39,345 nucleotides of DNA, taken from NCBI GenBank assembly GCA_025464895.1, contig JAODMG010000055.1, positions 1 to 39,345 on the forward strand, written 5' to 3'. The translations under genes and the position numbers were made by a program. Shown in pieces: positions 28,111 to 39,044 of this stretch. The notes under the pieces are model-generated. The model searched no databases, was not told where the DNA came from, and was given only the letters and a program-made list of their open reading frames with translations. The DNA comes from Microbacteriaceae bacterium. Lineage in GTDB: Bacteria; Actinomycetota; Actinomycetes; Actinomycetales; Microbacteriaceae. Each line of letters opens with the position of its first letter. Position 1 is the stretch's first letter.

Positions 28111-28779
28111 TCACGTCGGGCGGCCGAGTCGATAGCCGATGCCTCGCACCGTGGAGATCAGCGCGCGTCCGAGCTTCTTGCGCAGGTAGTGCACGTAGGT
28201 GTCCACGACGCCGGGGTCGTCGGCATCCGCGAACACCGTCTGTAACAGGTCGTCCCTGGTGAAGACCTGCTCCGGTCTCCTGGCGAGCCGTTCGAGCAGG
28301 TCACCCTCCCGCTCGGACAGGGCGACCTCCTCTCCGTCGTCCCTCGTGACCGAACGGCCGGCAACGTCGTAGGCGCCCCCCGGCACTATCAGGACCGGAA
28401 TGCTCGATGACAGTCGTCGGCGTAGCCCGCGAAGCCTGGCGAGCAGTTCATCGATGTCGAATGGTTTCGAGAGGTAGTCCTCCGCGCCCAGATCGAGTCC
28501 CTCAACTCGATCGGCCGGGTTGCCGAGGGCCGAAAGGATGAGCACCGGGGAGGTGACGCCACTCTGCCTGAGCTTGGTCAGTACATCGAGTCCGTCCAGG
28601 ACCGGGAGTCCGCGGTCGAGCAGGATCACATCGAACTTCTGGGTGAGTCCGTCGTGGAGGGCGCGCTGGCCGTCGCGTGCCGTCGTAACGAGGTAACCCT
28701 CACTTTTCAGAAGATCTTCGAGCATCGTCGACAGGCGCGCGTCGTCTTCAACCACAAGGATGCGCGGGGAATCGTCCAC
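28111..28779 (-). CDS. OmpR-family response regulator
   Basis: PRILVVEDDARLSTMLEDLLKSEGYLV; FDVILLDRGLPVLDGLDVL; LSKPFDIDELLARLRGL; C-terminal winged helix. GTG start chosen. Confidence 0.94.
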   Translation of the reverse strand: MDDSPRILVVEDDARLSTMLEDLLKSEGYLVTTARDGQRALHDGLTQKFDVILLDRGLPVLDGLDVLTKLRQSGVTSPVLILSALGNPADRVEGLDLGAEDYLSKPFDIDELLARLRGLRRRLSSSIPVLIVPGGAYDVAGRSVTRDDGEEVALSEREGDLLERLARRPEQVFTRDDLLQTVFADADDPGVVDTYVHYLRKKLGRALISTVRGIGYRLGRPT

Positions 28780-28902
28780 CTTCGCAGTATAGATATCGAT
28801 CCCCAGAAGATTTCGGAGGCGGCCCGACCCGACCCGTGCACACGGCACCACGCCGTCGATCGGTTAGGCCGTCGCGCGATTGTGAATTATGGTTGTCCGG
28901 AC

Positions 28903-28918
28903 GTTACCAACCCGTTAT
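28903..28918. promoter_or_regulatory. RTAAC-N6-RTAAC direct repeat (minus strand) upstream of the M23 peptidase
   Basis: Plus strand GTTAC-CAACCC-GTTAT; embedded in an imperfect inverted repeat 28882-28922. Confidence 0.35.
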
Positions 28919-28953
28919 TCACCCGACGGCAGATTTTTCTGGGATTTATTTCT

Positions 28954-29694
28954 ATGGCAGCACACTCCGGCAAGCACTCTTCGACTCGGCCTCGGCGCCA
29001 GCCTCACCCCCTTCGCTGGCCGTCGTTTCGCAAGATGATCGCGTCGGCCGGAGCGATGCTGGCCGTGGTCGGATTAGCCGCGACGATGGCGATTCCCGCG
29101 ACAGCCGCAACGGCGAACCAGGGTGCGGTCCAGTCGACGACCACGGTGCCCGCACAGTCCATGACGGTGAATGGCGCGGCGCTCGACCAGCCGGTGAGCT
29201 GGGACAACACCCAGGTGACCCTGACGAGACCTGGGCAGCGGCAGCCTGGAGCGGGCACCTCGACCACCAGCGGGTGGGCCAATCCGATCCACCGTCCGAT
29301 CACCTCAGGATGGGGTCCGCGCGGGGTTATCTGCACCCCCGGTGTCGGCTGCGACTCCGGGTTCCACCGTGGCGACGACTTCGGGGCTCCGTGCAACACC
29401 CCGTTCTACGCCGTGTCGGCTGGTGTTGTGACCTCGATCACCCGTGCGGGACTCGCCGGCGATGAGATCGTGATCACTCACGCCGGGGGGATTTCGACGG
29501 CGTATTCCCACATGTACGACAGCGGCATCCTGGTCACGCAGGGCGAACAGGTCAGTGCTGGCCAGAACATCGGGCTGGTCGGTTCGACCGGCGACAGCAC
29601 CGGATGCCACCTTTATTTCGAGTATCGGGTGAACGGTCTCACGGTGAATCCGCAACCGGCCATGGCCGCCCACGGCATCATCCTCGGCTCCTAG
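28954..29694 (+). CDS. M23 family metallopeptidase (secreted)
   Basis: Signal-like N-terminus; GFHRGDDFGAPCNTPFYAVSAGVVTSI and HLYFEYRVNG (HxxxD / HxH-like). Confidence 0.9.
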   Translation: MAAHSGKHSSTRPRRQPHPLRWPSFRKMIASAGAMLAVVGLAATMAIPATAATANQGAVQSTTTVPAQSMTVNGAALDQPVSWDNTQVTLTRPGQRQPGAGTSTTSGWANPIHRPITSGWGPRGVICTPGVGCDSGFHRGDDFGAPCNTPFYAVSAGVVTSITRAGLAGDEIVITHAGGISTAYSHMYDSGILVTQGEQVSAGQNIGLVGSTGDSTGCHLYFEYRVNGLTVNPQPAMAAHGIILGS

Positions 29695-29752
29695 CGGATC
29701 TCGCTCCTACCCGTCCCCCAGTTTCGTCTTTCGGCGCCGGTTTGGTTGCGCT

Positions 29753-29788
29753 GTGTCGATTTGGCGTGCCGTGTCGATTTGGCGAGCC
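29753..29788 (+). repeat. Tandem 18-bp direct repeat GTGTCGATTTGGCGNGCC x2
   Basis: 29753-29770 and 29771-29788, 17/18 identical. Confidence 0.85.
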
Positions 29789-29798
29789 CCCGACCGTC
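29772..29798 (+). promoter_or_regulatory. Putative ECF42-type promoter TGTCGA-N17-CGTC
   Basis: TGTCGA TTTGGCGAGCCCCCGAC CGTC GTA, about 50 bp upstream of the YCII-like gene at 29849. Confidence 0.6.
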
Positions 29799-29848
29799 GT
29801 AGCAGTGAGTCGGCAATCCAGCCGACCCACGATCGGAAGGAACACACC

Positions 29849-30136
29849 ATGTCCAGCTACGTTTTGTCATTTCGCAACGATCCAGACGTGACGGCCAGCC
29901 AGGAAGAAGTCGACGAGTGGGGCGCCTGGTTCCAGAGCCTCGGCAGCACCGTCACCGACATGGGAAGTCGAATCGGCGGCGTCACCCTGCTCGGCGAGGG
30001 CGCCGGGGCCAACGCCCTGTCCGGATACGTCATCATCGATGCGGCCGACTCGGCGAAGGCAGTCGATGTCGCCTCGGGATGCCCCGGCCTTCGCCACGGA
30101 GGAAGTGTCGAGGTCGGCGAACAGATCGCGATGTAG
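29849..30136 (+). CDS. YCII-like small protein (95 aa)
   Basis: MSSYVLSFRNDPDVTASQEEVDEWGAWFQSLGSTVTDMGSRIGG...GYVIIDAADSAKAVDVASGCPGLRHGGSVEVGEQI; same pattern as the 7770-8105 protein. Confidence 0.78.
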   Translation: MSSYVLSFRNDPDVTASQEEVDEWGAWFQSLGSTVTDMGSRIGGVTLLGEGAGANALSGYVIIDAADSAKAVDVASGCPGLRHGGSVEVGEQIAM

Positions 30137-30156
30137 CGGTAGCGGCTACAGCGGCA

Positions 30157-30188
30157 GTGGCTGCCCGGCGCAATGCCGGTGCAGCCAC
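30157..30188. terminator. Hairpin GTGGCTGC-CCGGC-GCAAT-GCCGG-T-GCAGCCAC between convergent genes
   Basis: 13-bp stem with one bulge between the YCII-like gene (+) and gatB (-). Confidence 0.7.
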
Positions 30189-30211
30189 CCCGCCTGCCCC
30201 TGCTTCTGCGC

Positions 30212-31711
30212 CTACTGCTGCGCGCGCTCCAAGACGAGTTCGCGCACCCGCGCGGCATCCGCGGTGCCCTTCATCGCCTTCATCACGGCACCGATCACCG
30301 CTCCGGCGGCCTGAACCTTGCCATCGCGAATCTTCTCGAGCACGTCAGGTTGAGCCGCTAGTGCCTCGTCGATCGCGGCGATGAGCGCACCGTCATCCGA
30401 GACGACGACCAGGCCACGCGACTTCGTCACCTCTGCCGGAGAACCCTCGCCGGCGATGACGCCCTCGAGCACCTGGCGGGCGAGGCGGTCCGTGAGTTCG
30501 CCGTTGTCGATCATCGCGACCAGTTCTGACACGTGCAGCGGCGACACGAGCGATGACGCGTCGACCGACGCCAGGTTCGCGAGGCGCGCGATCTCCCCCG
30601 TCCACCACTTTCGGGCCTGGGCGGGAGCCGCACCGGCGGCGACGGTCAGCTCGATCTCCGTCACGAGACCCGAGTTCTGCACGTCCTGGAACTCCAGGTC
30701 GGTGAATGCCCATGCCTCCTTCAACCGACGACGGCGAATCGCCGGCGCCTCAGGCAACGCGGCCCGCAACTCGGCGATGAGGGCCTCGGACGGCTCGACC
30801 GGCAGCAGATCTGGTTCCGGAAAGTAGCGGTAGTCGTCTGCGTCGCTCTTCGGACGGCCGGCGGAAGTCACTCCGGTGTCCTCGTGCCAGTGCCTGGTCT
30901 CCTGGGTGATCGTTCCGCCCTTGGCCAGGATGGCCGCCTGCCGCTGGATCTCGTAACGGATGGCGCGCTCGACGCTGCGCAGGGAGTTCACGTTCTTGGT
31001 CTCGGTACGCGTCCCGAGCTTGCCGGAGCCGCGAGGACTGAGCGAGATGTTCGCGTCACAGCGCAGGTTGCCCCGTTCCATCTTGGCGTCGGAGATTCCG
31101 AGCGACACCACGATGTCACGGATGGTCGACACGTACGCCTTGGCCAGCTCCGGAGCATCGTGCTCCGCGCCGCTGATCATGTTGGTGACGATCTCGACGA
31201 GCGGAACCCCGGCGCGGTTGTAGTCCACCAGCGAATATTCGGCGCCCTGGATGCGACCGGTCGCACCGCCGACGTGCGTCAGCTTGCCCGCATCCTCCTC
31301 CATGTGTGCCCGCTCGATCGACACCTGGAACACCTTGCCGTTCGGCAGTTCGACCTCGACGTTGCCGTCGTGGGCGATCGGCTCGTCGTACTGGCTGATC
31401 TGGTAGTTCTTGGCGAGGTCCGGGTAGAAGTAGTTCTTGCGGGCGAACCGCGACGACGGCGCGATCTCGCAGCCGAGGGCGAGACCCAGGCTGATCGAAT
31501 AGCGGATCGCCTGCTCGTTCACGACCGGCAGGGAACCCGGCAGGCCGAGGTCGACCGGGGTGATGTTGGTGTTCGGCTCGCCTCCGAAGAAGTTGGGGGC
31601 GTCGGAGAACATCTTGGTGCGGGTGTTCAGCTCGACGTGCACCTCGAAACCGAGCACTGGCTCGAATAGCTCGAGTGCCTTGTCGAAGTCCATCAGTTCT
31701 GCCTTGGCCAT
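30212..31711 (-). CDS. gatB: Asp-tRNA(Asn)/Glu-tRNA(Gln) amidotransferase subunit B
   Basis: FEPVLGFEVHVELNTRTKMFSDAPNFFGGEPNTNITPVDLGLPGSLPVVNEQAI. Confidence 0.98.
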   Translation of the reverse strand: MAKAELMDFDKALELFEPVLGFEVHVELNTRTKMFSDAPNFFGGEPNTNITPVDLGLPGSLPVVNEQAIRYSISLGLALGCEIAPSSRFARKNYFYPDLAKNYQISQYDEPIAHDGNVEVELPNGKVFQVSIERAHMEEDAGKLTHVGGATGRIQGAEYSLVDYNRAGVPLVEIVTNMISGAEHDAPELAKAYVSTIRDIVVSLGISDAKMERGNLRCDANISLSPRGSGKLGTRTETKNVNSLRSVERAIRYEIQRQAAILAKGGTITQETRHWHEDTGVTSAGRPKSDADDYRYFPEPDLLPVEPSEALIAELRAALPEAPAIRRRRLKEAWAFTDLEFQDVQNSGLVTEIELTVAAGAAPAQARKWWTGEIARLANLASVDASSLVSPLHVSELVAMIDNGELTDRLARQVLEGVIAGEGSPAEVTKSRGLVVVSDDGALIAAIDEALAAQPDVLEKIRDGKVQAAGAVIGAVMKAMKGTADAARVRELVLERAQQ

Positions 31712-31748
31712 CAGCTGACCTTCCCTTCAGAGAACGAGGTGAGCAGCG

Positions 31749-33263
31749 TCATCGGGCCACCGCCAGTTCAGGAGCCTGTGAGATGAGGGTGTGCCCCCAC
31801 CTGTCTTCGAGCAGCGCCTCGAGCGCCGCACCGACGGAGTAGAGCCGAACATCGGCCCTCGCCGGCGCCATCAGCTGGATGCCGGTCGGCAGGCCGTCCT
31901 CGGGCGCGAGTCCCATCGGCAGACCCATTCCGGGGATCCCTGCCAGGTTCGCCGGAATTGTCGTCACGTCGTTGAGGTACATCGCCAGCGGATCCTCCAG
32001 CTTCTCCCCCAGCTTGAACGCCGTCGTCGGCGCTGCGGGGCTGATCAGGACATCGGCCCGCTCGAATGCTGCGTCGAAGTCGCGCTGGATGAGGGTCCGA
32101 ACCTTCTGCGCGCTGCCGTAATAGGCGTCGTAGTACCCGGCGCTCAGCGCGTAGGTTCCGAGGATGATGCGGCGCTTCACCTCGGGACCGAAGCCGGCCT
32201 CGCGGGTCGCGGCCATGACATCCTCGACCGTCCCGCCGCCCTTCGGATTCACCCGGAGGCCGAAGCGCACCGAGTCGAACTTGGCCAGGTTGCTGGATGC
32301 CTCTGCAGGAAGAATCAGGTAGTAGGCGGCGATCGCATACTCGAAGTTCGGAGCGGACACCTCGACGATCTCGGCACCGGCCGCGGCGAGCACCTCGAGC
32401 GACTCGGCGAAGCGATCGCGCACTCCGACCTGAAAGCCATCGCCGTTCAGCTGCTTGACGACACCGACCCGTACTCCCTTGAGCGATCGATCGCGAGCGC
32501 CGGTGCGCGCCGCATCGGCGAACGATGGCCAGGGATCCTTCAACGAGGTCGAGTCGCGCGGGTCGTAACCGCCGATCACATCGTGGAGGAGTGCGGCATC
32601 GAGCACGGTTCGGGTAACCGGACCGACCTGGTCGAGCGACGATGCAAGGGCGATGGCGCCGTAGCGGGACACCCCGCCGTAGGTCGGCTTGACCCCGACC
32701 GAGCCGGTTACTGCCGCCGGTTGGCGGATCGATCCGCCGGTGTCGGATCCGAGGGCGAGCGGTGCCTCATAGGCCGCGACGGCGGCGGCAGAGCCACCAC
32801 CGGAACCGCCGGGAATCCGGTCGAGGTCCCACGGGTTGTGCGTCGGACCGAAGGCCGAATGCTCGGTTGACGACCCCATCGCGAACTCGTCCATGTTGGT
32901 CTTGCCGAGCGGAACCAGGTGCGCTTCACGGAGTTTGCGGACGACGGTCGCGTCATATGGCGGAACCCAGCCCTCGAGGATCTTGGAGCCGGCGGTCGAG
33001 GGCATGTCAAAGGTGCACAGCACGTCCTTGATCGCGATCGGCACCCCGGCAAGCGGTCCGAGCTTCTCTCCGTCTCCACGGCGAGTGTCGACATCCGCTG
33101 CCGTGGCAAGCGCCGCGGATGACACGTGCAGGAACGCGTGGATGTCACCATCGACCGCGGCGATGCGATCCAGGTGGGCCCGGGTCACGTCGACGCTCGA
33201 GATCTCCCGAGCCTGCAGTTTCTGGCTCAACTCTGCCGCGGTCAGCCGGGTCAGGTCTGCCAT
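31749..33263 (-). CDS. gatA: Asp-tRNA(Asn)/Glu-tRNA(Gln) amidotransferase subunit A
   Basis: Amidase signature [35 protein letters not shown]. Confidence 0.98.
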   Translation of the reverse strand: MADLTRLTAAELSQKLQAREISSVDVTRAHLDRIAAVDGDIHAFLHVSSAALATAADVDTRRGDGEKLGPLAGVPIAIKDVLCTFDMPSTAGSKILEGWVPPYDATVVRKLREAHLVPLGKTNMDEFAMGSSTEHSAFGPTHNPWDLDRIPGGSGGGSAAAVAAYEAPLALGSDTGGSIRQPAAVTGSVGVKPTYGGVSRYGAIALASSLDQVGPVTRTVLDAALLHDVIGGYDPRDSTSLKDPWPSFADAARTGARDRSLKGVRVGVVKQLNGDGFQVGVRDRFAESLEVLAAAGAEIVEVSAPNFEYAIAAYYLILPAEASSNLAKFDSVRFGLRVNPKGGGTVEDVMAATREAGFGPEVKRRIILGTYALSAGYYDAYYGSAQKVRTLIQRDFDAAFERADVLISPAAPTTAFKLGEKLEDPLAMYLNDVTTIPANLAGIPGMGLPMGLAPEDGLPTGIQLMAPARADVRLYSVGAALEALLEDRWGHTLISQAPELAVAR

Positions 33264-33562
33264 TACTGCTCCTCCCCCAGGATCGCGGACACCTTGAACC
33301 GGCTTCCGTCGTGCTCCGGCGCTCCGGCGAGTGCCTGCTTCGCAGTCAGGGTGGGGCCGGGAACATCGGGCCGGAACACATTGACCAGGCGAATCGGATG
33401 ACTCGTGGCAGGAACATCCGCCGTCGCAACCTCCGACACCTTGGCGATCGAATCGATGATGACACCGAGCTCTCCGGTGAGCTTGTCGATCTCTTCCGGG
33501 GTGAGCGCGATGCGCGCCAGGTTCGCGAGATGCGAGACCTGGTCGTTGGTGATTTCAGACAT
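33263..33562 (-). CDS. gatC: Asp-tRNA(Asn)/Glu-tRNA(Gln) amidotransferase subunit C
   Basis: [44 protein letters not shown]; 1-nt TAATG overlap with gatA. Confidence 0.97.
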   Translation of the reverse strand: MSEITNDQVSHLANLARIALTPEEIDKLTGELGVIIDSIAKVSEVATADVPATSHPIRLVNVFRPDVPGPTLTAKQALAGAPEHDGSRFKVSAILGEEQ

Positions 33563-33663
33563 GCGACTCCGAGTCGTGTTCGAGGGGACTGGCCAATTCT
33601 ATTCGAGTGACGATGCGCGACGGCTGCCCGTCCTGGCCGATCGATGCGGCCGCAGATCGCATC

Positions 33664-33767
33664 GGTGCATCAACGCAGGGTGCATCGGCGCAGGGTGCAT
33701 CAGCGCAGGTTTGACCAGCGCAGGTTGACTAGCGCAGGTTTGACCAGCGCAGGTTTGACCAGCGCAG
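33664..33767. repeat. Seven-unit ~15-bp tandem repeat (3x GGTGCATCRRCGCAG, 4x GTTTGACCAGCGCAG with one 14-bp unit)
   Basis: Unit boundaries read directly at 33664, 33679, 33694, 33709, 33724, 33738, 33753. Confidence 0.92.
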
Positions 33768-35246
33768 GGTGCGACTCGCATCCATGGTCGTGCCGTTGGT
33801 CACCAGCGAGTCGCGGTCCAGGCTTATCAACGCGATGTTGCGCATCGCTTCCGTGCCGGCGTCGAAGTAGCCGAGGTGGCCGATCGCGGGAGCGAGCAGT
33901 TTGTGCGTGATCGGGTCGACCCCGCCGCTGACATCCATCTTGTGCGCCCCGAACGACGCCGCGCCCGGATCGCTTCCGTAGAACGCGGTGTTGACCACCG
34001 GATCCCAGGCGGCCTCTCCGACATACACGTTGTCGCCTCGAACCGCGAGATCGGACGCGGACTGCGCGGCACTCCCCGGCGAACCGATCAGCACGAGGGC
34101 GTCGACATTCACGCCGCCCTTGGCGAGTTCGATCATCGCGGCGGTCGATCCGTAGGAGTGCCCAACGATGGTCACGAATGGTTCGTGGCCCGCGCGAGCA
34201 GCCTGAACGCCCTTGATCGAACTGCCGAGCTTGTTTGCACCGTCGTCGGCCAGGCCGAGGGAGGTTATCCCGGTGAGTCCCGGCGTCTGGTATCCGATCC
34301 AGGCAACGGTCGCGACCTTCTTGCCCGCCATCGACGGGTCGGTCTTCGACAGCAGCGAGACCCAATTCTCCTGTTCGCTGTTCAGGTCCTGGGCGATGAC
34401 CGTCCAGTCGACCATCTGCCCGTCGACGGTGAAGAACATCCCCGGCACCAGGTAGCTCACGTAGTCGGCAGTCGATAGGTCTCCGACGACCACGGCTGCC
34501 CGGCCTACACCGGACGGGTCGAGGCTGAGAAGGTGGCGGGCCTGGGGAGGCGTTGCCGAGGAAGCGGATGACGGGGTGACCAGCGCAGCCTGGACTTGTT
34601 GGAGCATCTGCAGCCTCGCGCGAGCGGCAACCAGCTCGCCACGACCAATCCCGGACTTGATCCCGCTCGTCAAGTCCGCGATCGACTCGCGCAGGTAGTT
34701 GCGGTTTGCGGTGTCCCGCACCCCGAATGGCACACCCTCGAGATTGCCGAAGACACCTGGGGCCACCGCGAGCCACGAGGCCTTACCCGCGCTGTCCATC
34801 GTTGACCACAACGAGGCGACCTGCCGCGCGCTCGGTGGGTTGCTGACCAGCTGTTTTATCGACGACGGGTTGTGCGCGACGAACTTGGCGAGGTCGTTGC
34901 GCGGAAGAAGCGAGAGTTGCTCGAGCAACGCGACCCCGGTCGACTTGGGCAGCAGCGAGGCACCCTCCCGACCGGTCGCCGTCGTCGTCGACGATGCATC
35001 AGCCGTGTCCGTGACGGACCAGGCCGACACCGACCCTGGAACGCTCCAAGGCGAAACGGCCGACTGCAACAGCGGACCGGTGGCGGTGTCCCCCGAAAAC
35101 GACGATTTCAGCGAGTACTGCAGAGACGGGGCGACGGTCGTCACAATGGAGAGTTCTTGCGGCTGGATTTCATGCGCGCTGAAGGCCACCGGGACGCCAC
35201 CTAGAGCGCCAGAGGTGGTAAGTAACGCTGCAATTTCATACAGCAA
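33729..35246 (-). CDS. DUF1023-type alpha/beta hydrolase, secreted; C-terminus encoded by the tandem repeat
   Basis: VATVAWIGYQTPG...FVTIVGHSYGSTAAMIELAKGGVNVDALVLIGSPG; tail RTLRWSNLRWSNLR*. Confidence 0.87.
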   Translation of the reverse strand: MLYEIAALLTTSGALGGVPVAFSAHEIQPQELSIVTTVAPSLQYSLKSSFSGDTATGPLLQSAVSPWSVPGSVSAWSVTDTADASSTTTATGREGASLLPKSTGVALLEQLSLLPRNDLAKFVAHNPSSIKQLVSNPPSARQVASLWSTMDSAGKASWLAVAPGVFGNLEGVPFGVRDTANRNYLRESIADLTSGIKSGIGRGELVAARARLQMLQQVQAALVTPSSASSATPPQARHLLSLDPSGVGRAAVVVGDLSTADYVSYLVPGMFFTVDGQMVDWTVIAQDLNSEQENWVSLLSKTDPSMAGKKVATVAWIGYQTPGLTGITSLGLADDGANKLGSSIKGVQAARAGHEPFVTIVGHSYGSTAAMIELAKGGVNVDALVLIGSPGSAAQSASDLAVRGDNVYVGEAAWDPVVNTAFYGSDPGAASFGAHKMDVSGGVDPITHKLLAPAIGHLGYFDAGTEAMRNIALISLDRDSLVTNGTTMDASRTLRWSNLRWSNLR

Positions 35247-35308
35247 GAACGGCCTAACTGTTCGACATCAGCGCAGCGAAGGGGCCCATTCCTTGACGCA
35301 GTTCTGTG

Positions 35309-35328
35309 TACCCCCAATCCTAGGGGTA
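35309..35328. promoter_or_regulatory. Imperfect palindrome TACCCC-CAATCCTA-GGGGTA
   Basis: 63 bp upstream of the DUF1023-type gene start. Confidence 0.45.
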
Positions 35329-35374
35329 GGAAATCTCGCATACCAAGGATTTACGCATCGTTCTTGAAAAGTTT

Positions 35375-37660
<2,286 letters not shown>

Positions 37661-37728
37661 TCAAGTCTAGGCAGCACCCCCGTCATCCGAACGGTCCCCG
37701 GTCACCGATCAGACAGCCACCCTGCCGA

Positions 37729-38835
37729 TCAGGCGGGAACGGGGACCGCACTCACCGTGGTGTCGATCGTGCACTGTCCGAGCACCCGCGTTCCGACATA
37801 GACGACAGCGGTCTGGCCGGGAGCGACACCGTTCAGCGGCACGTTCGGCGTGATCACGAGCGAACCGCCGCGCACCACGGCAACAGCTGGCATCGGGTCG
37901 GAGTGGGCGCGCACCTGCACGTGGCAGTCGAATGGAACGGACGGGTCGGACGGCGGCAGCCCTGCCCAGCTGAATTTGCTTCCGGAGACCTGGGCGAGGT
38001 CGAGTGCCTCCTTCGGTCCGACGACGACCTCGTTGCTGCTCGGACGCACTTCGAGCACGAAACGCGGTCGGCCATCCGGACTCGGAACGCCCAGGTGCAA
38101 TCCCTTGCGCTGGCCGACAGTGAACGCCGCAGCTCCGTCGTGCGAGCCGACGATCTCCCCGCTTCTATCGAGGATCGTGCCCTGTTCCGCGCCAACCTTG
38201 TCGGCGAGCCAGCCGCGGGTGTCGCCATCGGGAATGAAGCAGATGTCGTGGCTGTCCGGCTTGCTCGCCACGCTGAATCCGCGCGCGGCGGCCTCTGCCC
38301 GCACCTCGGCCTTGGACGGCGTCGCGCCGAGCGGGAACATGCTGTGCGCCAGTTGGTCCGCGGTGAGCACGCCGAGCACGTAGGACTGGTCCTTGGCCCA
38401 GGCCGCGGCGCGGTGCAGCTCGCGATTGCCGTCGACATCCGTCTGGATGGATGCATAGTGGCCGGTGGCCACCGCGTCGAAGCCGAGGTCGATGGCCTTC
38501 TCGAGAAGGGCGGCGAACTTGATCCGCTCGTTGCAGCGCATGCACGGGTTGGGGGTGCGTCCGGCGGAATACTCGGCGATAAAATCGTCGACGACGTCGA
38601 GCTTGAAGCGCTCGGAGAAATCCCAGACGTAGTACGGGATGCCGATGATGTTGGCGGCCCGCTGTGCATCCATCGAGTCCTCGATGGTGCAGCATCCGCG
38701 GCTTCCGGTGCGAAGTGTGCCCGGCATCCGGCTGAGTGCAAGATGGACCCCGACCACTTCGTGACCGGCTTCAACCGCGCGCGCCGCGGCGACTGCGGAG
38801 TCGACCCCGCCGCTCATCGCTGCCAAAACCTTCAC
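37729..38835 (-). CDS. mnmA: tRNA 2-thiouridine(34) synthase MnmA
   Basis: [60 protein letters not shown]. Confidence 0.98.
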   Translation of the reverse strand: MKVLAAMSGGVDSAVAAARAVEAGHEVVGVHLALSRMPGTLRTGSRGCCTIEDSMDAQRAANIIGIPYYVWDFSERFKLDVVDDFIAEYSAGRTPNPCMRCNERIKFAALLEKAIDLGFDAVATGHYASIQTDVDGNRELHRAAAWAKDQSYVLGVLTADQLAHSMFPLGATPSKAEVRAEAAARGFSVASKPDSHDICFIPDGDTRGWLADKVGAEQGTILDRSGEIVGSHDGAAAFTVGQRKGLHLGVPSPDGRPRFVLEVRPSSNEVVVGPKEALDLAQVSGSKFSWAGLPPSDPSVPFDCHVQVRAHSDPMPAVAVVRGGSLVITPNVPLNGVAPGQTAVVYVGTRVLGQCTIDTTVSAVPVPA

Positions 38836-38907
38836 CGGTCAAGTGTACGCACGGCTCCCTGGACGCAGGCAATCCGGCAATCGCCGTTCGGAGCACCGTC
38901 GCCGCAC

Positions 38908-38996
38908 CTTTCGGAAATTCAGGAGTTCCGTCGCCGTGTTGCCATAATCGGGCCGCAGGAGCGACAACCGCGTGCCATCTCCTGAATTTCCGAAAG
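38908..38996. repeat. Perfect 18-bp inverted repeat CTTTCGGAAATTCAGGAG ... CTCCTGAATTTCCGAAAG, 53-nt interior (REP/MITE-like)
   Basis: Arms 38908-38925 and 38979-38996, 18/18 complementary, intergenic. Confidence 0.9.
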
Positions 38997-39006
38997 CAGG
39001 TCGGGC

Positions 39007-39038
39007 GGCGGGCGGGGCGCATCAGGCGGGCGGGGCGC
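39007..39038 (+). repeat. 14-bp direct repeat GGCGGGCGGGGCGC x2, G-rich
   Basis: 39007-39020 and 39025-39038, identical. Confidence 0.8.
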
Positions 39039-39044
39039 CTCGAC

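Noticed and set aside
28780-28953. c-di-AMP (ydaO-type) riboswitch upstream of the M23 peptidase
   Set aside because: Such riboswitches often precede actinobacterial wall hydrolases, but the leader is short and I cannot find the conserved core.
31791-32870. Plus-strand ORF opposite gatA, and similar ones at 30884-31669 and 36533-37801
   Set aside because: Antisense to gatA, gatB and ligA, which are certain; translations look like frame shadows.
33664-33767. 15-bp array as a CRISPR or replication iteron cluster
   Set aside because: Units are contiguous with no spacers and lie over a gene end; no cas or rep gene nearby.
37692-37748. CGGTCCCC ... GGGGACCG inverted repeat across the mnmA 3' end
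   Set aside because: 8-bp arms with a 41-nt interior and one arm inside coding sequence; plausible by chance in GC-rich DNA.
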